From NCBI GenBank assembly GCA_016793095.1, contig JAEUJQ010000001.1:1-64000 (forward strand): a stretch of 64,000 bases of DNA, written 5' to 3'. Positions 19,153 to 26,809 of this stretch are shown here, in pieces. The stretch comes from Myxococcaceae bacterium. Its GTDB lineage: Bacteria; Myxococcota; Myxococcia; Myxococcales; Myxococcaceae. The stretch's first letter is position 1. Each line of letters opens with the position of its first letter. A model generated the notes under the pieces. That model ran no database searches. It was not told the origin of the DNA and saw only the letters and a list, made by a program, of their open reading frames with translations. Position numbers and translations under genes: made by a program.

Positions 19153-20043
19153 TCATGACGTCGGTTGAACCCGGGCGGCGACCAGCTGCTCCCCCCGGGC
19201 GATGATCTCGGCGCACAGGTCGCGCTCCGCGGCGGCCTCGAACTCGGACAACGAGGGCACCGCGTTGACGTCGGCGACGCGCGCCCAGCGGCCCTCGATG
19301 ATGTCCACGGAGCACACCTCGAGCCCACACGCTGCAGCCGCCCGTTGCGCGAGCTGCTCGAGCTCTGGCGACACCACGGCGCGCTCGAGGCGATCGAAGC
19401 GCCCCAGGTTCCGGCCTGCGCGGCCCGGCTCGGGGACGCGGTTGAGCGCTGCGAGGACCCGGCCGCCCACCACCAGGAGCTGCAGGTTCCGCTGCCCCGG
19501 GCGGATCGACTCCTGCATCACGACGTCGTGGCCCAGGCCGAGCACGGCCTCGAGCGCCGCCTCGAGCGACTGCACGGACTCGCACAGCATCACGCGCCGC
19601 TGCTCCGACACCGCGAGCAGCTTGACGACCACCGGCAGACCTCCCACGCGCGAGGCGAACGACTTGAGCGCCTTCGCGTCTCGCGCGAGCACCGTGCGGG
19701 GCACCGGCACGCCGCGGCTCGCCAGGCGCTGCAGGCAGCGGAGCAGGTTCCGGCTCACGCCGATCGCGTCGGTGCTGTTCAGCACCTGGGCGCCCTGCGC
19801 GGCGAGCTGGTCGAGCATCGGCAACGCGTAGGCGCCGACCGCGGCCTGGAATCGTGGCACCACGAGGTCCGGCGTCCCCAGCACCTTGTACGATCGCACC
19901 AGCCGTCCCGGCCGCGCGCCGAGCTGCAGCTGGAGGGACACGGGATCGATGCAGCGCACGTGGTGCCCCCGCGCGCGCGCGGCGTCCATCAACCGCCTCG
20001 TCGACGCGACCCGCTTCGATCGGGAGAGCACCACCACGCGCAT
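19153..20043 (-). CDS. RimK-like ATP-grasp enzyme
   Basis: 296 residues with the ATP-grasp arrangement. A phosphate/adenine-binding lid lies around PVVVKLLAVSEQRRVML, VVMQESI carries the adenine-side hinge, and the Mg2+-binding end reads RVADVNAVPSLSEFE. RimK relatives ligate amino acids such as glutamate to a protein or peptide acceptor. The first 90 residues (VVLSRSKRVASTRRL, CIDPVS) match the RimK pre-ATP-grasp domain. The acceptor is unknown. It is transcribed toward the secreted-protein and rlmB genes with a gap of 19 bp. Confidence 0.8.
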   Translation of the reverse strand: MRVVVLSRSKRVASTRRLMDAARARGHHVRCIDPVSLQLQLGARPGRLVRSYKVLGTPDLVVPRFQAAVGAYALPMLDQLAAQGAQVLNSTDAIGVSRNLLRCLQRLASRGVPVPRTVLARDAKALKSFASRVGGLPVVVKLLAVSEQRRVMLCESVQSLEAALEAVLGLGHDVVMQESIRPGQRNLQLLVVGGRVLAALNRVPEPGRAGRNLGRFDRLERAVVSPELEQLAQRAAAACGLEVCSVDIIEGRWARVADVNAVPSLSEFEAAAERDLCAEIIARGEQLVAARVQPTS

Positions 20044-20244
20044 GCAGCCAGCCCCTTACACGGTTGAGAGCCGGCGGAGGTGACGGAAGATCGGGGCTTC
20101 GCGTTCACCAGCGCCCGGGCTGTCACGACGGCTGACAGTGGAGCATGTGCGAACCAGCGGGATTCACTGAACTTCGGACGGATGTGGGACTTGCGCCGCT
20201 TGACGGCCCGACGCCACACTCCGGGTTCCTTCTCCGGAGGTTCC
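20044..20244. other. Divergent intergenic region
   Basis: About 200 bp between two divergently transcribed genes, so both promoters should be here. CTGTCA and TGACAG (near 20117-20135) form a small inverted repeat that could be an operator. A TTGACG near 20200 on the plus strand lacks a good -10. Confidence 0.35.
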
Positions 20245-21399
20245 ATGGCCCGCTCGGTCTTCTTCTTCGTCGTCGCGCTCGTCGGCTGCCAGCGGTACGA
20301 CTTCGAGCCGGTCGAGCCGGTCACCATCATCACCTCGGAGAGCGTCTTCGAGCTCGCGCCGGTGCTGAAGCCGAACGTGATGTTGACGGTGGATCGCTCG
20401 GGCTCGATGAACGCGTTGATCGACGCCCGGTGTCAGGGGCCTGCGTGCGCGACCCGCATGAGCGAGCTGAAGTCGGCGGTCGCGACCTTCACCACCCTCG
20501 CGGACGATCGGGTGCGCCTCGGGCTCACCGCGTTCCCCCGTCCCCCCATCACCGAGACGGGCGCCGCAGCGTCGTGTCTCCCGGCGAACAGCGTGGCCGT
20601 CGGGCTGCCCGCGAGCTCGCTGGTGGACGATGCACAGGCGAGCGCCGCCAACCGCACGAACGCGGCGCAGGTGAACAGCGCCGTTCAGGCGTTGGTGCCT
20701 GGCGGAGGCACCCCGACCGGAGCCACCCTCTCCTTCCTGGGGACGCAGCCCTCGCTCGCCAGCGCCGACTTCCGGAACGACTTCGTGCTGCTCCTGACCG
20801 ACGGCCTGCCGAACTGCAACGCGAACAACCCGAACGACTTCCTGGTGAGCGCGAACGCCTGCCGGTGCCAGACGGGCGGCGGCGACTGCAGCGCAACCGA
20901 GGTGCGGCGGCTCGGGTGCCTCGACGCTGACGGAACGGTGGAGCAGGTCTCGACGCTCGCGCGCGCCGGGGTGAAGACGATCGTCGTGGGCTTCGGAGCC
21001 GACACGAGCCAGGGGGACGCGCGTGACGTGCTCGAGCGCCTCGCCCAGGCTGGCGGCGTTCCCCGCGCCTGTCAGCAGAGCAGCGAGTGCGGCGCCGGCG
21101 ACACGTGCTCGAACGGGCGCTGCGGCCGCTGGTCCTTCCAGGCGTCGAACCGCGCCGAGCTCGAGCAGGTGCTCACGACCGTACTGAGCGGGATCACGCC
21201 GGCCGCCTGCGTGCGTGAGCTCCCTGATCGGCCCATCGCTCCGGGAGCCGTGAGCCTGCTCGTCGATGGGCAGCCGATCGCGCGGGGCCCTGACACCTGG
21301 CGGCTGATCTCGAACGATCGGCAGCTCGAGCTCGCCCCGGCGTTCTGTGAAGCGCACCATGGCAGCACCCTGAAGCTCCGCGTGGCCGGATCTCCTTGA
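20245..21399 (+). CDS. CglB-like von Willebrand A-domain lipoprotein, copy 1
   Basis: 384 residues with a lipoprotein signal (ALVGC) and a VWA domain. The metal-ion-dependent adhesion site is intact: DRSGS, the threonine of GGGTPTG and the aspartate of LLLTDGLPN. Several cysteine pairs follow (SECGAGDTCSNGRCG). Layout and the QRYDFEPVEP opening match the next gene, which resembles the Myxococcus gliding adhesin CglB. It starts at the ATG at 20245 with GGAGG close upstream. It is likely exported to the outer membrane. A paralogue with a partner or specialised role is inferred. Confidence 0.85.
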   Translation: MARSVFFFVVALVGCQRYDFEPVEPVTIITSESVFELAPVLKPNVMLTVDRSGSMNALIDARCQGPACATRMSELKSAVATFTTLADDRVRLGLTAFPRPPITETGAAASCLPANSVAVGLPASSLVDDAQASAANRTNAAQVNSAVQALVPGGGTPTGATLSFLGTQPSLASADFRNDFVLLLTDGLPNCNANNPNDFLVSANACRCQTGGGDCSATEVRRLGCLDADGTVEQVSTLARAGVKTIVVGFGADTSQGDARDVLERLAQAGGVPRACQQSSECGAGDTCSNGRCGRWSFQASNRAELEQVLTTVLSGITPAACVRELPDRPIAPGAVSLLVDGQPIARGPDTWRLISNDRQLELAPAFCEAHHGSTLKLRVAGSP

Positions 21400-21448
21400 G
21401 CAGTCATTCAACCTGAGCGACGCTGCCGCCTCCCCGACGAGGAACCCG

Positions 21449-22693
21449 ATGACGAGACGCCTGCCCCTTCTCCTGCTCGCTGTCACTGCGTGCCAGACGT
21501 ACGACTTCGAGCCGGTGACGCCCATCGCGATCACCCAGACGACGCAGACCCGCAACGTCGTCGCGCGAAACCTCAAGCCGAACCTGATGATCCTCGTCGA
21601 CAAGTCCGGCTCGATGAACGCGCCGATCGACGCCACGCGCCCGACCTGTGGCAACTGCTCGGGATCGAATTGCCCAGCGACGTGCCCGACCCGCATCAGT
21701 GACCTCCGCACTGCCATGGGTCAGTTCCTCTCTCAGGCATCAACCGTTGCGCGTCTTGGGCTCGCGTTCTTCCCGAACGAAGACCCGGCTTTCTCTCCGA
21801 CTGGCTGCGGACCGACCCGCGACATCGCTGTCCAGCTCCCGCCCGCCACCAACAGCGACACGGACACCACGCCCCTCACGATGAACGCGACGCAGGTGAA
21901 CATGCGGATCCAGGCCCTCGGCTCCTCGATCCCCGTCACGGGCGGAACGCCGACGGGTGGCTCGCTGTCGTTCCTGGGCTCCTACGCCGGCCTGCTGGAC
22001 GACAAGGACAACCGGCAGGACTTCGTGCTGCTCCTCACCGACGGTCTCCCCAACTGCAACCCGGCGAACCCGTTGTCCTGCAGCTCGATGCCCCCTCCGC
22101 CCTCCAACCTCTGCACCCTGGGAAACAACTGCGTCGGCCAGTACTGCCGCGCCGGCTTCCTCGACAAGGGTGGCGTGGTGACAGCCGTCCAGCAGTTGCG
22201 CTCCCGTAACGTCAGCACCATCGTCGTCGGCTTCGGAGCCGACTTCGCAAGCGCCGAGGCCCTCGACGTCCTCAACTCCATGGCCGAGGTCGGAGGCTTC
22301 GGGCGGAAGTGTCCGATGGGCACCGACGCCGAGTGCGGTAGCAACAACACCTGCCTGCCTGCGCCGCCCAACAGCCCGCCCAACTACGTTCGGTTCTGCC
22401 AGAAGCAGTTCTACGCTGCGGCGAATCAGACGGAGCTGATTCGGGCACTCAGCGACATTCAGAACCTGATTGGCAGCGGCGACCCCTGCAACTTCGGGCT
22501 TTCCGACAAGCCTCCTGACGATCGTTTCCTCGCAGTGATCATCAATGGTCAGACGACGACGAAGGGGCCCAACACCTGGACCCTTCTGCCGACCGGCGAC
22601 GTCCAGTTCCAGGGCCAGCTGTGCGACCGCGTGAAGGCCTCCACCACCGCCGAGCCGCTCAAGGTCGAGTTCCGCATCGTCAACACGCTGTAA
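21449..22693 (+). CDS. cglB: Adventurous-gliding-motility type VWA lipoprotein (CglB-like), copy 2
   Basis: 414 residues, about the length I recall for Myxococcus CglB, the outer-membrane adhesin linking focal-adhesion motors to the substratum. The signal ends in a lipobox (VTAC) followed by QTYDFEPVTP. VWA metal site: DKSGS, GGTPTG, LLLTDGLPN. Many cysteines form likely disulfides (PTCGNCSGSNCPATCPT). It lies 49 bp after copy 1 on the same strand and shares most motifs, so the pair arose by tandem duplication. Assignment to CglB rests on layout and remembered features rather than an alignment. Confidence 0.8.
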   Translation: MTRRLPLLLLAVTACQTYDFEPVTPIAITQTTQTRNVVARNLKPNLMILVDKSGSMNAPIDATRPTCGNCSGSNCPATCPTRISDLRTAMGQFLSQASTVARLGLAFFPNEDPAFSPTGCGPTRDIAVQLPPATNSDTDTTPLTMNATQVNMRIQALGSSIPVTGGTPTGGSLSFLGSYAGLLDDKDNRQDFVLLLTDGLPNCNPANPLSCSSMPPPPSNLCTLGNNCVGQYCRAGFLDKGGVVTAVQQLRSRNVSTIVVGFGADFASAEALDVLNSMAEVGGFGRKCPMGTDAECGSNNTCLPAPPNSPPNYVRFCQKQFYAAANQTELIRALSDIQNLIGSGDPCNFGLSDKPPDDRFLAVIINGQTTTKGPNTWTLLPTGDVQFQGQLCDRVKASTTAEPLKVEFRIVNTL

Positions 22694-22945
22694 CACTGGC
22701 GACTCCGGGTCCGCTCGAGGGCCATGAGGAGCGGCGGCTGATCGGGCGGTGACGTCCCGCTCCTCAACGCCCTCGTGCTCCCCTCCGTCGCGCGGACACT
22801 GGCGACTCCGGGTCCGCTCGAGGGCCATGCGGAGCGGCGGCTGATCGGGCGGTGACGTCCCGCTCCTCAACGCCCTCGTGCTCCCCTCCGTCGCGCGGAC
22901 ACTGGCGACTCCGGGTCCGCTCAAGGGCCATGCGGAGCGGCGGCT
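22693..22945 (+). repeat. 103-bp tandem repeat, 2.5 copies, each able to form a long hairpin
   Basis: Copies start at 22693, 22796 and 22899; the first two differ at one base and the third breaks off near 22945. Within copy 1, GAGGGC (22717-22722) pairs with GCCCTC (22769-22774), and GAGGAGCGG (22726-22734) pairs with CCGCTCCTC (22757-22765). Between the two stems lies a 3x3 internal loop. The first copy begins on the last base of the cglB stop. A related copy lies at 25655-25721. Confidence 0.9.
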
Positions 22946-23050
22946 CGTTGCCAGACCCGCGGCCGGCAGTGGGTCCGGCTGTTCGAGTGCTGTCCCAGCA
23001 CCCTCACCGGCGAGCGGGGTCGCGGTGACGCCCCCGGGAAGCGCGGAGGG
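22946..23050. other. Gap between repeat array and cytochrome b561 gene
   Basis: GTGCTG-TCC-CAGCAC (22987-23001) is a small perfect hairpin without a T-tract. It could end either convergent transcript. No gene was seen. Confidence 0.35.
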
Positions 23051-23566
23051 TCACTTCAGGAACGGCACCATCCGTCGCACGATCGCCCCTTGGCGAAGCT
23101 GCTGGAGCACTACGCCGCCGACGTGGAGCGCCACGAGCACAAGGAGGGCGACCACGAGTACCTCGTGCGCCTCGCGGGACGCGAGCGGCTCGAGCTCTGG
23201 CGCCTCGGCGAGCGCGCCGCGAAGGTAGTCGGGCCAGGCGCTCGTCGCACCGGTGACGAAGCCGGACAGACCGATGGCGAACGTCACCACGTAGAGGAGC
23301 GCGTGGACTGCTCCGATGCCGCGCCGATGGAAGTCCGACAGCGGGAGCCGCGCGATCGGGGGGCTGCGTCGGCGCACAACGAGGCGCGCGATGGTGAGGA
23401 GCATCAGCGTTGCTCCGCCGAGCGTGTGCGCCCTCGACAGAAGGAGACGACCACTCGAGCCCGCGGGCAGGTCTGCCATGACGAACCCCGCCGTCGCCAA
23501 TCCGACAATGAGCGCTGCGCCGAGCCAGTGGAGCGCGACGGTTGCGTTGGACCAACGTTCCTTCAT
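23051..23566 (-). CDS. Cytochrome b561 family membrane protein
   Basis: 171 residues with four membrane segments. Likely haem ligands are the histidines in TVALHWLGAAL, LSRAHTLGG, GIGAVHALLYV and LVALHVGG, the pattern of bacterial cytochrome b561 (CybB-type), which passes electrons from quinol to periplasmic acceptors. The ATG at 23566 has AGGAGG five bases upstream and overlaps the preceding stop as ATGA. It is the last gene of a five-gene operon that begins with a TetR regulator. Confidence 0.88.
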   Translation of the reverse strand: MKERWSNATVALHWLGAALIVGLATAGFVMADLPAGSSGRLLLSRAHTLGGATLMLLTIARLVVRRRSPPIARLPLSDFHRRGIGAVHALLYVVTFAIGLSGFVTGATSAWPDYLRGALAEAPELEPLASREAHEVLVVALLVLVALHVGGVVLQQLRQGAIVRRMVPFLK

Positions 23567-23985
23567 GCCATCCTCCTGTCGAGCACACGTGGCAAGAGCA
23601 GCGCCTGCGTGACCCAGAACCCGGAACGCCCGGTCATCGCAATGACCGTGCGCAGCTCGAAGGCCCCGCCGCCGAGCACATGCACACCGAACGCAACGAA
23701 AACCACCAGCGTCGCGACCGCGAGCGCTCGGGCGAGCCAGGTCGCCCACGACCGCCCGAGCAGCACGGCGAGCCCGGTCGTCACGTACGCGAAGCCCGCG
23801 CCGAAGTTGAACAGCAGCACGAACGGCACGACGTCGCCGGCCTCCGCTCGAGCGGCGGGGCCGCCGAGGAGAACGTGTCCTCCCTCGATCAATGTCGCGA
23901 TGCCGAACAGGACGGCCGTCGCACCAGGCGCCCAGCGGCCAGGCCTCGAGCGTGGTGCGGGACGTGAGAGCGTCGCGCTGGTCAT
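23563..23985 (-). CDS. Four-segment integral membrane protein, unknown function
   Basis: 140 residues with hydrophobic segments near residues 20-42, 55-75, 83-103 and 115-133. No catalytic motif is recognised; GGHVLLGGPAAR and a FNFGAGFAYVTTGLAVLLGR stretch may help a search. Both ends overlap neighbouring genes as ATGA, so it is made with them. A role in a membrane redox chain is inferred only from the cytochrome next door. Confidence 0.7.
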   Translation of the reverse strand: MTSATLSRPAPRSRPGRWAPGATAVLFGIATLIEGGHVLLGGPAARAEAGDVVPFVLLFNFGAGFAYVTTGLAVLLGRSWATWLARALAVATLVVFVAFGVHVLGGGAFELRTVIAMTGRSGFWVTQALLLPRVLDRRMA

Positions 23986-24407
23986 GTCGCGGCCCGGCCT
24001 TCGCCCCAGTGCTTGAGCGTCAGCACCCCGGTGAGCACGACCGAGGCCGTCATCGACACCGCGCCGAGCAGCACGAAGACAGGCGACAGGCCGAGGTACA
24101 CCTCGCCGAGGATCCCGGCAGGCATCAAGAGCCCAGCGAGGCCGAGCCACGCCGCCGCCGTGCGAGCCTTGTCGCTCGCGGACGACAAACGAACGAGCAC
24201 GAAGCCGAGCGCGAGATTGAGCAGCGCGAAGAGGTTGCCGTGTACGTGCGCCAGCCGCGCCTCGAAGTGCTTGCCAGTCGAGTAGCTCGCGACCCAGGCC
24301 TCCTTGTCGGGCGCGAAGTCGCGCAGGTAGATGAGCAGGAAGCCGTAGGCCATGAAGCCCGCCATGACGAGCAGGCCGACCCCGACGTTGTAGCGACCGG
24401 TCTTCAT
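23982..24407 (-). CDS. Four-segment membrane protein with HVHGN motif, unknown function
   Basis: 141 residues. Charged, histidine-containing text between segments 1 and 2 (FEARLAHVHGNLFALLNLAL) is a possible cofactor or substrate site. The layout distantly resembles small four-segment enzymes such as styrene-oxide isomerase or hydroxylaminobenzene mutase, where an AH..x..LN pattern occurs, but the match is too weak for assignment. It is coupled to both neighbours by ATGA overlaps. Confidence 0.65.
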   Translation of the reverse strand: MKTGRYNVGVGLLVMAGFMAYGFLLIYLRDFAPDKEAWVASYSTGKHFEARLAHVHGNLFALLNLALGFVLVRLSSASDKARTAAAWLGLAGLLMPAGILGEVYLGLSPVFVLLGAVSMTASVVLTGVLTLKHWGEGRAAT

Positions 24408-24844
24408 TGATGACGCTCCTCTCCTCGCCCGAGGTGGTGGACCAGCAGCAGGAGGTCAGTTGAGCTGTCGGGCTCGACGGCGTGCGGGACGTTGGGCGCG
24501 AGGACAACGGCATGCGTGGTGTCGAGGCGCAGCCGCTCTGCGCCGGCGACGACCGTGCCGCTGCCCTGCAGTGCCATGATGGTTACGGGGACCGCCGAGT
24601 GGTGGGTCGGCAGGACGGTGCCGGCCCGAAGCACAATGCTCGCGAGCTTCAACGCGGACTCGTCGACCAGCACGCGCACCTCGCGCGGCTGGCCTGCCCC
24701 GGGCGGGCCGGGGAGCTCAATCGTGCGTACCTCGGGAGCGCCGAGGCTCGCGACGACGTGGTGCTGAGCCGCCGATTGCGTGGCGCAGCCGGAGAGCGCC
24801 GTCCCAGCGATGATGATGGTGGCGAGATATCCAGCGTGCTTCAT
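24404..24844 (-). CDS. Cupin-domain lipoprotein
   Basis: 146 residues. A lipobox (ALSGC) gives a predicted lipid anchor. The body is a single cupin: LPTHHSAVPVTIMALQGSG for the first motif and HAVVLAPNVPHAVEP for the second. Cupins bind metals or small ligands; here the sensor or enzyme would face the periplasm. AGAGG lies about six bases upstream of the ATG, and the ATG overlaps the TetR stop codon as ATGA. Confidence 0.78.
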   Translation of the reverse strand: MKHAGYLATIIIAGTALSGCATQSAAQHHVVASLGAPEVRTIELPGPPGAGQPREVRVLVDESALKLASIVLRAGTVLPTHHSAVPVTIMALQGSGTVVAGAERLRLDTTHAVVLAPNVPHAVEPDSSTDLLLLVHHLGRGEERHQ

Positions 24845-25461
24845 GGTGACCTCTTCCTGCTCGCTTGCGGAGCGACGGCGGGTGAACGGAGGAGCGCGAG
24901 CAGGCTGCGCAGGACCGCGCGCGTCTCGGCCTCCCGCTGCCGAGGCCTCGAGGGAGAGAGCGCCAGCATCTGCACGGTGCCCATCACGATCGGCGCGAGC
25001 GTCTCGGCAGGGAGGTCGTCGCGGAGCTCGCCCGAAAACTGCCCGTCGCGAAGACAGACGAGCACGAACGAGCGCGTCTTCTCCACGCAACCGGTGAGTC
25101 GGTCCGAGCCGCTCTTCGATAGCGCCAGGCGGAACTGCTCGGAGAGCACGAGCCGGAGGATGCCGAGCTGATTGCCCACCGCGTTGCTGCGCGCGAGGAT
25201 GAACCGCTGGAGCCGCTCGATGGGCGGGAGGTCGGCGGGTGGATAGGTCGAGTCGAGCACGGCCTCGACGCGGGCGACGACGGCCTCGAGCAGCGCCTCG
25301 AGCGAGGCGAAGTGACGGAAGATCGCGCCCGTCGAGAGCCCAACCTCAGCTGCCAGGCTCCGCGTGGTGAGCGCCGCGATGCCCTTCGTTGCGACGAGAC
25401 GCAGCGCAGCGTCGGTCAGCTCGACCTGCCTCTCCTCCGATGCGCGACGAAGTTCACCCAT
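24841..25461 (-). CDS. TetR-family transcriptional regulator
   Basis: 206 residues. The N-terminal helix-turn-helix is textbook (TTRSLAAEVGLSTGAIFRHF at about residues 32-51), with a variable ligand-binding C-terminus. It heads the five-gene operon and is followed by four overlapping genes (cupin lipoprotein, two membrane proteins, cytochrome b561). A palindrome overlapping its own promoter suggests autorepression, so the regulator controls the whole operon. The ligand is unknown. Confidence 0.9.
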   Translation of the reverse strand: MGELRRASEERQVELTDAALRLVATKGIAALTTRSLAAEVGLSTGAIFRHFASLEALLEAVVARVEAVLDSTYPPADLPPIERLQRFILARSNAVGNQLGILRLVLSEQFRLALSKSGSDRLTGCVEKTRSFVLVCLRDGQFSGELRDDLPAETLAPIVMGTVQMLALSPSRPRQREAETRAVLRSLLALLRSPAVAPQASRKRSP

Positions 25462-25468
25462 GCGGAAG

Positions 25469-25497
25469 AGAGTAAGTGCTTACTTGCATCGGCGCAA
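25469..25497 (-). promoter_or_regulatory. tetR operon promoter with overlapping palindromic operator
   Basis: On the minus strand TTGCGC (25492-25497), 17 bp and TACTCT (25469-25474) form a plausible promoter. The inverted repeat AGTAAG-CA-CTTACT at 25471-25484 overlaps the -10, as expected for a TetR operator. The start codon is only about 8 bp beyond the -10, so the message may be leaderless or start further upstream. Confidence 0.6.
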
Positions 25498-25654
25498 GCC
25501 CACACCGCGCAACCGGCGAGATCGCTGCCCTTTCGTCCGTTGACGGCGCGACCCCAGGGCGGCGAAGAGGGAAACCGAACGGGGCCTCGTTCCCACTCTG
25601 GCTTCAGCCATCCCCTCACGCCCGACGCTGCTCCGGTGCTCGCGATTGGAGCGA
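25498..25654. other. Non-coding gap between tetR promoter and repeat copy 4
   Basis: About 155 bp with no gene recognised. It separates the tetR promoter from the isolated repeat copy near the DsrE gene end. Confidence 0.4.
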
Positions 25655-25721
25655 ACACTGGCGACTCCGGGTCCGCTCGAGGGCCAGAGGACCAGCGGCT
25701 GATGGAGTGACGGTCCAGCGG
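25655..25721 (+). repeat. Isolated copy of the hairpin repeat
   Basis: The first 32 bases (25655-25686) are identical to the start of the 103-bp repeat at 22693. The following 35 bases are diverged but keep the loop words GCGGCTGAT and GTGACG. The inner stem changes from GGAGCGG/CCGCTCC to GGACC (25689-25693)/GGTCC (25712-25716), so pairing is preserved in a different sequence. It lies 17 bp beyond the end of the DsrE gene. Confidence 0.8.
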
Positions 25722-25737
25722 GTGTGTGTCGGTCCGC

Positions 25738-26133
25738 TCAGAACGAGAGCAGGCGACCAGAGCTGGTCAGCTTCCAGATGTCCGGCAGGCCGGTCACCTC
25801 GTCGAGCTGCCTCGCTTCGACCAGGTCTGCGGGATCCAGGCCGCACAGCTTCACCGTCGTGTCGCACGCGATCGCGCGGGCGCCGAGTGAGCGCGCATCA
25901 TTCAACATCGACATCGGCAGCGGGGCTCCCAGGCCCTGGCCGCGGGTTGCGGCCGACGACTCCCTTTCGCTGAGCGGCTTGCCGAACGTGCCCCTCGCCA
26001 GGGCCCGCAGCGCGTCGAAGGCGAAGACGTAGACCACCTCGTCGCCCATCGCCGCGGCAGTCAACCCGAGCGACGTCGCCTGCCAGGCCGCCTCGTACCC
26101 GCCGCTCGACACGAAGATCACCAGCCGCGACAT
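25738..26133 (-). CDS. DsrE-family protein
   Basis: 131 residues, opening with MSRLVIFVSSGGYEAAWQAT and a VVYVFAFDAL core typical of DsrE/peroxiredoxin-like folds. Two cysteines (RAIACDTTVKLCGLDPAD) sit in the region that carries the active cysteine in sulfur-relay members. The substrate is unknown. The ATG at 26133 is used. It is transcribed alone, with a repeat element just beyond its stop. Confidence 0.78.
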   Translation of the reverse strand: MSRLVIFVSSGGYEAAWQATSLGLTAAAMGDEVVYVFAFDALRALARGTFGKPLSERESSAATRGQGLGAPLPMSMLNDARSLGARAIACDTTVKLCGLDPADLVEARQLDEVTGLPDIWKLTSSGRLLSF

Positions 26134-26248
26134 GGCCGGCAATGTACCCCAGCCGACCGGCACGTCACGGAGGACACCTCTGCCCCTCAAGACGCTAAGC
26201 TGCGTGAGCTCATCCGAAGGCCCCGGCCGGGGGCCCGAAAGTCTCCCG

Positions 26249-26809
26249 ATGCGACTCCGCTCTCTGCCCACCGCCCTCGCCCTGCTCTTCTGCGCGCCCG
26301 CCTTCGGCACCGTCGTGATGGCGCTCACCCTGGAGGAGATGACCGCCATGGCGCCCGTCGTCCTTCACGGCACCGTGCGGCGCTCCTTCACCGGCTGGGA
26401 CGACGCCCACCGCAGCATCTGGACCTGGACCGAAGTCGAGGTGCAGGAGACCCTCAAGGGCGCCCCGCTCCGCACGGCGCTGGTGAAGCAGCCCGGCGGC
26501 GTCGTCGACGGCATCGGCCAGTCCGTCTCGGGCGCGGCGACGTTCGAAGGCGGCGAAGAGGTCGTGCTCTTCCTCGAGCCGGCCGTCGATGAGCGCAACG
26601 CCTTCGTCGTGCTCGCCATGGGCGCCGGGAAGGTGACCCTCGAGTCCACGCTGGGCCCGAAGGTCGCGCGCCGCAACCTCGCCGGCCTCTCGTTCGCGCG
26701 CCATGGAGGACGCGGGGTGACCGGGCCCGTCGCCGAGCGCGAACAGCTCGGCGCCGCTGACGCTTTCCTGAAACGCATCCGCGCCGCGGCGAAGGGAGGG
26801 GCGCGATGA
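26249..26809 (+). CDS. Secreted protein encoded with the matrixin protease
   Basis: 186 residues with an N-terminal signal (MRLRSLPTALALLFCAPAFG). A beta-rich body follows with a VVLHGTVRRSFTGW start and the text GGEEVVLFLEPAVD. No known domain is recognised. Its stop overlaps the start of the protease gene (ATGA), so the two are synthesised together. A chaperone, inhibitor or co-secreted role is possible but unsupported by sequence. The ATG at 26249 gives the signal peptide. Confidence 0.75.
   Translation: MRLRSLPTALALLFCAPAFGTVVMALTLEEMTAMAPVVLHGTVRRSFTGWDDAHRSIWTWTEVEVQETLKGAPLRTALVKQPGGVVDGIGQSVSGAATFEGGEEVVLFLEPAVDERNAFVVLAMGAGKVTLESTLGPKVARRNLAGLSFARHGGRGVTGPVAEREQLGAADAFLKRIRAAAKGGAR

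Noticed and set aside
22693-22945. 103-bp repeats as CRISPR or integron attC sites
   Set aside because: No spacers or cas genes for CRISPR. No integrase or GTT-type core boxes for attC.
23982-24407. Styrene-oxide isomerase
   Set aside because: Only the four-segment layout and an AH/LN-like pattern agree; diagnostic residues could not be matched.
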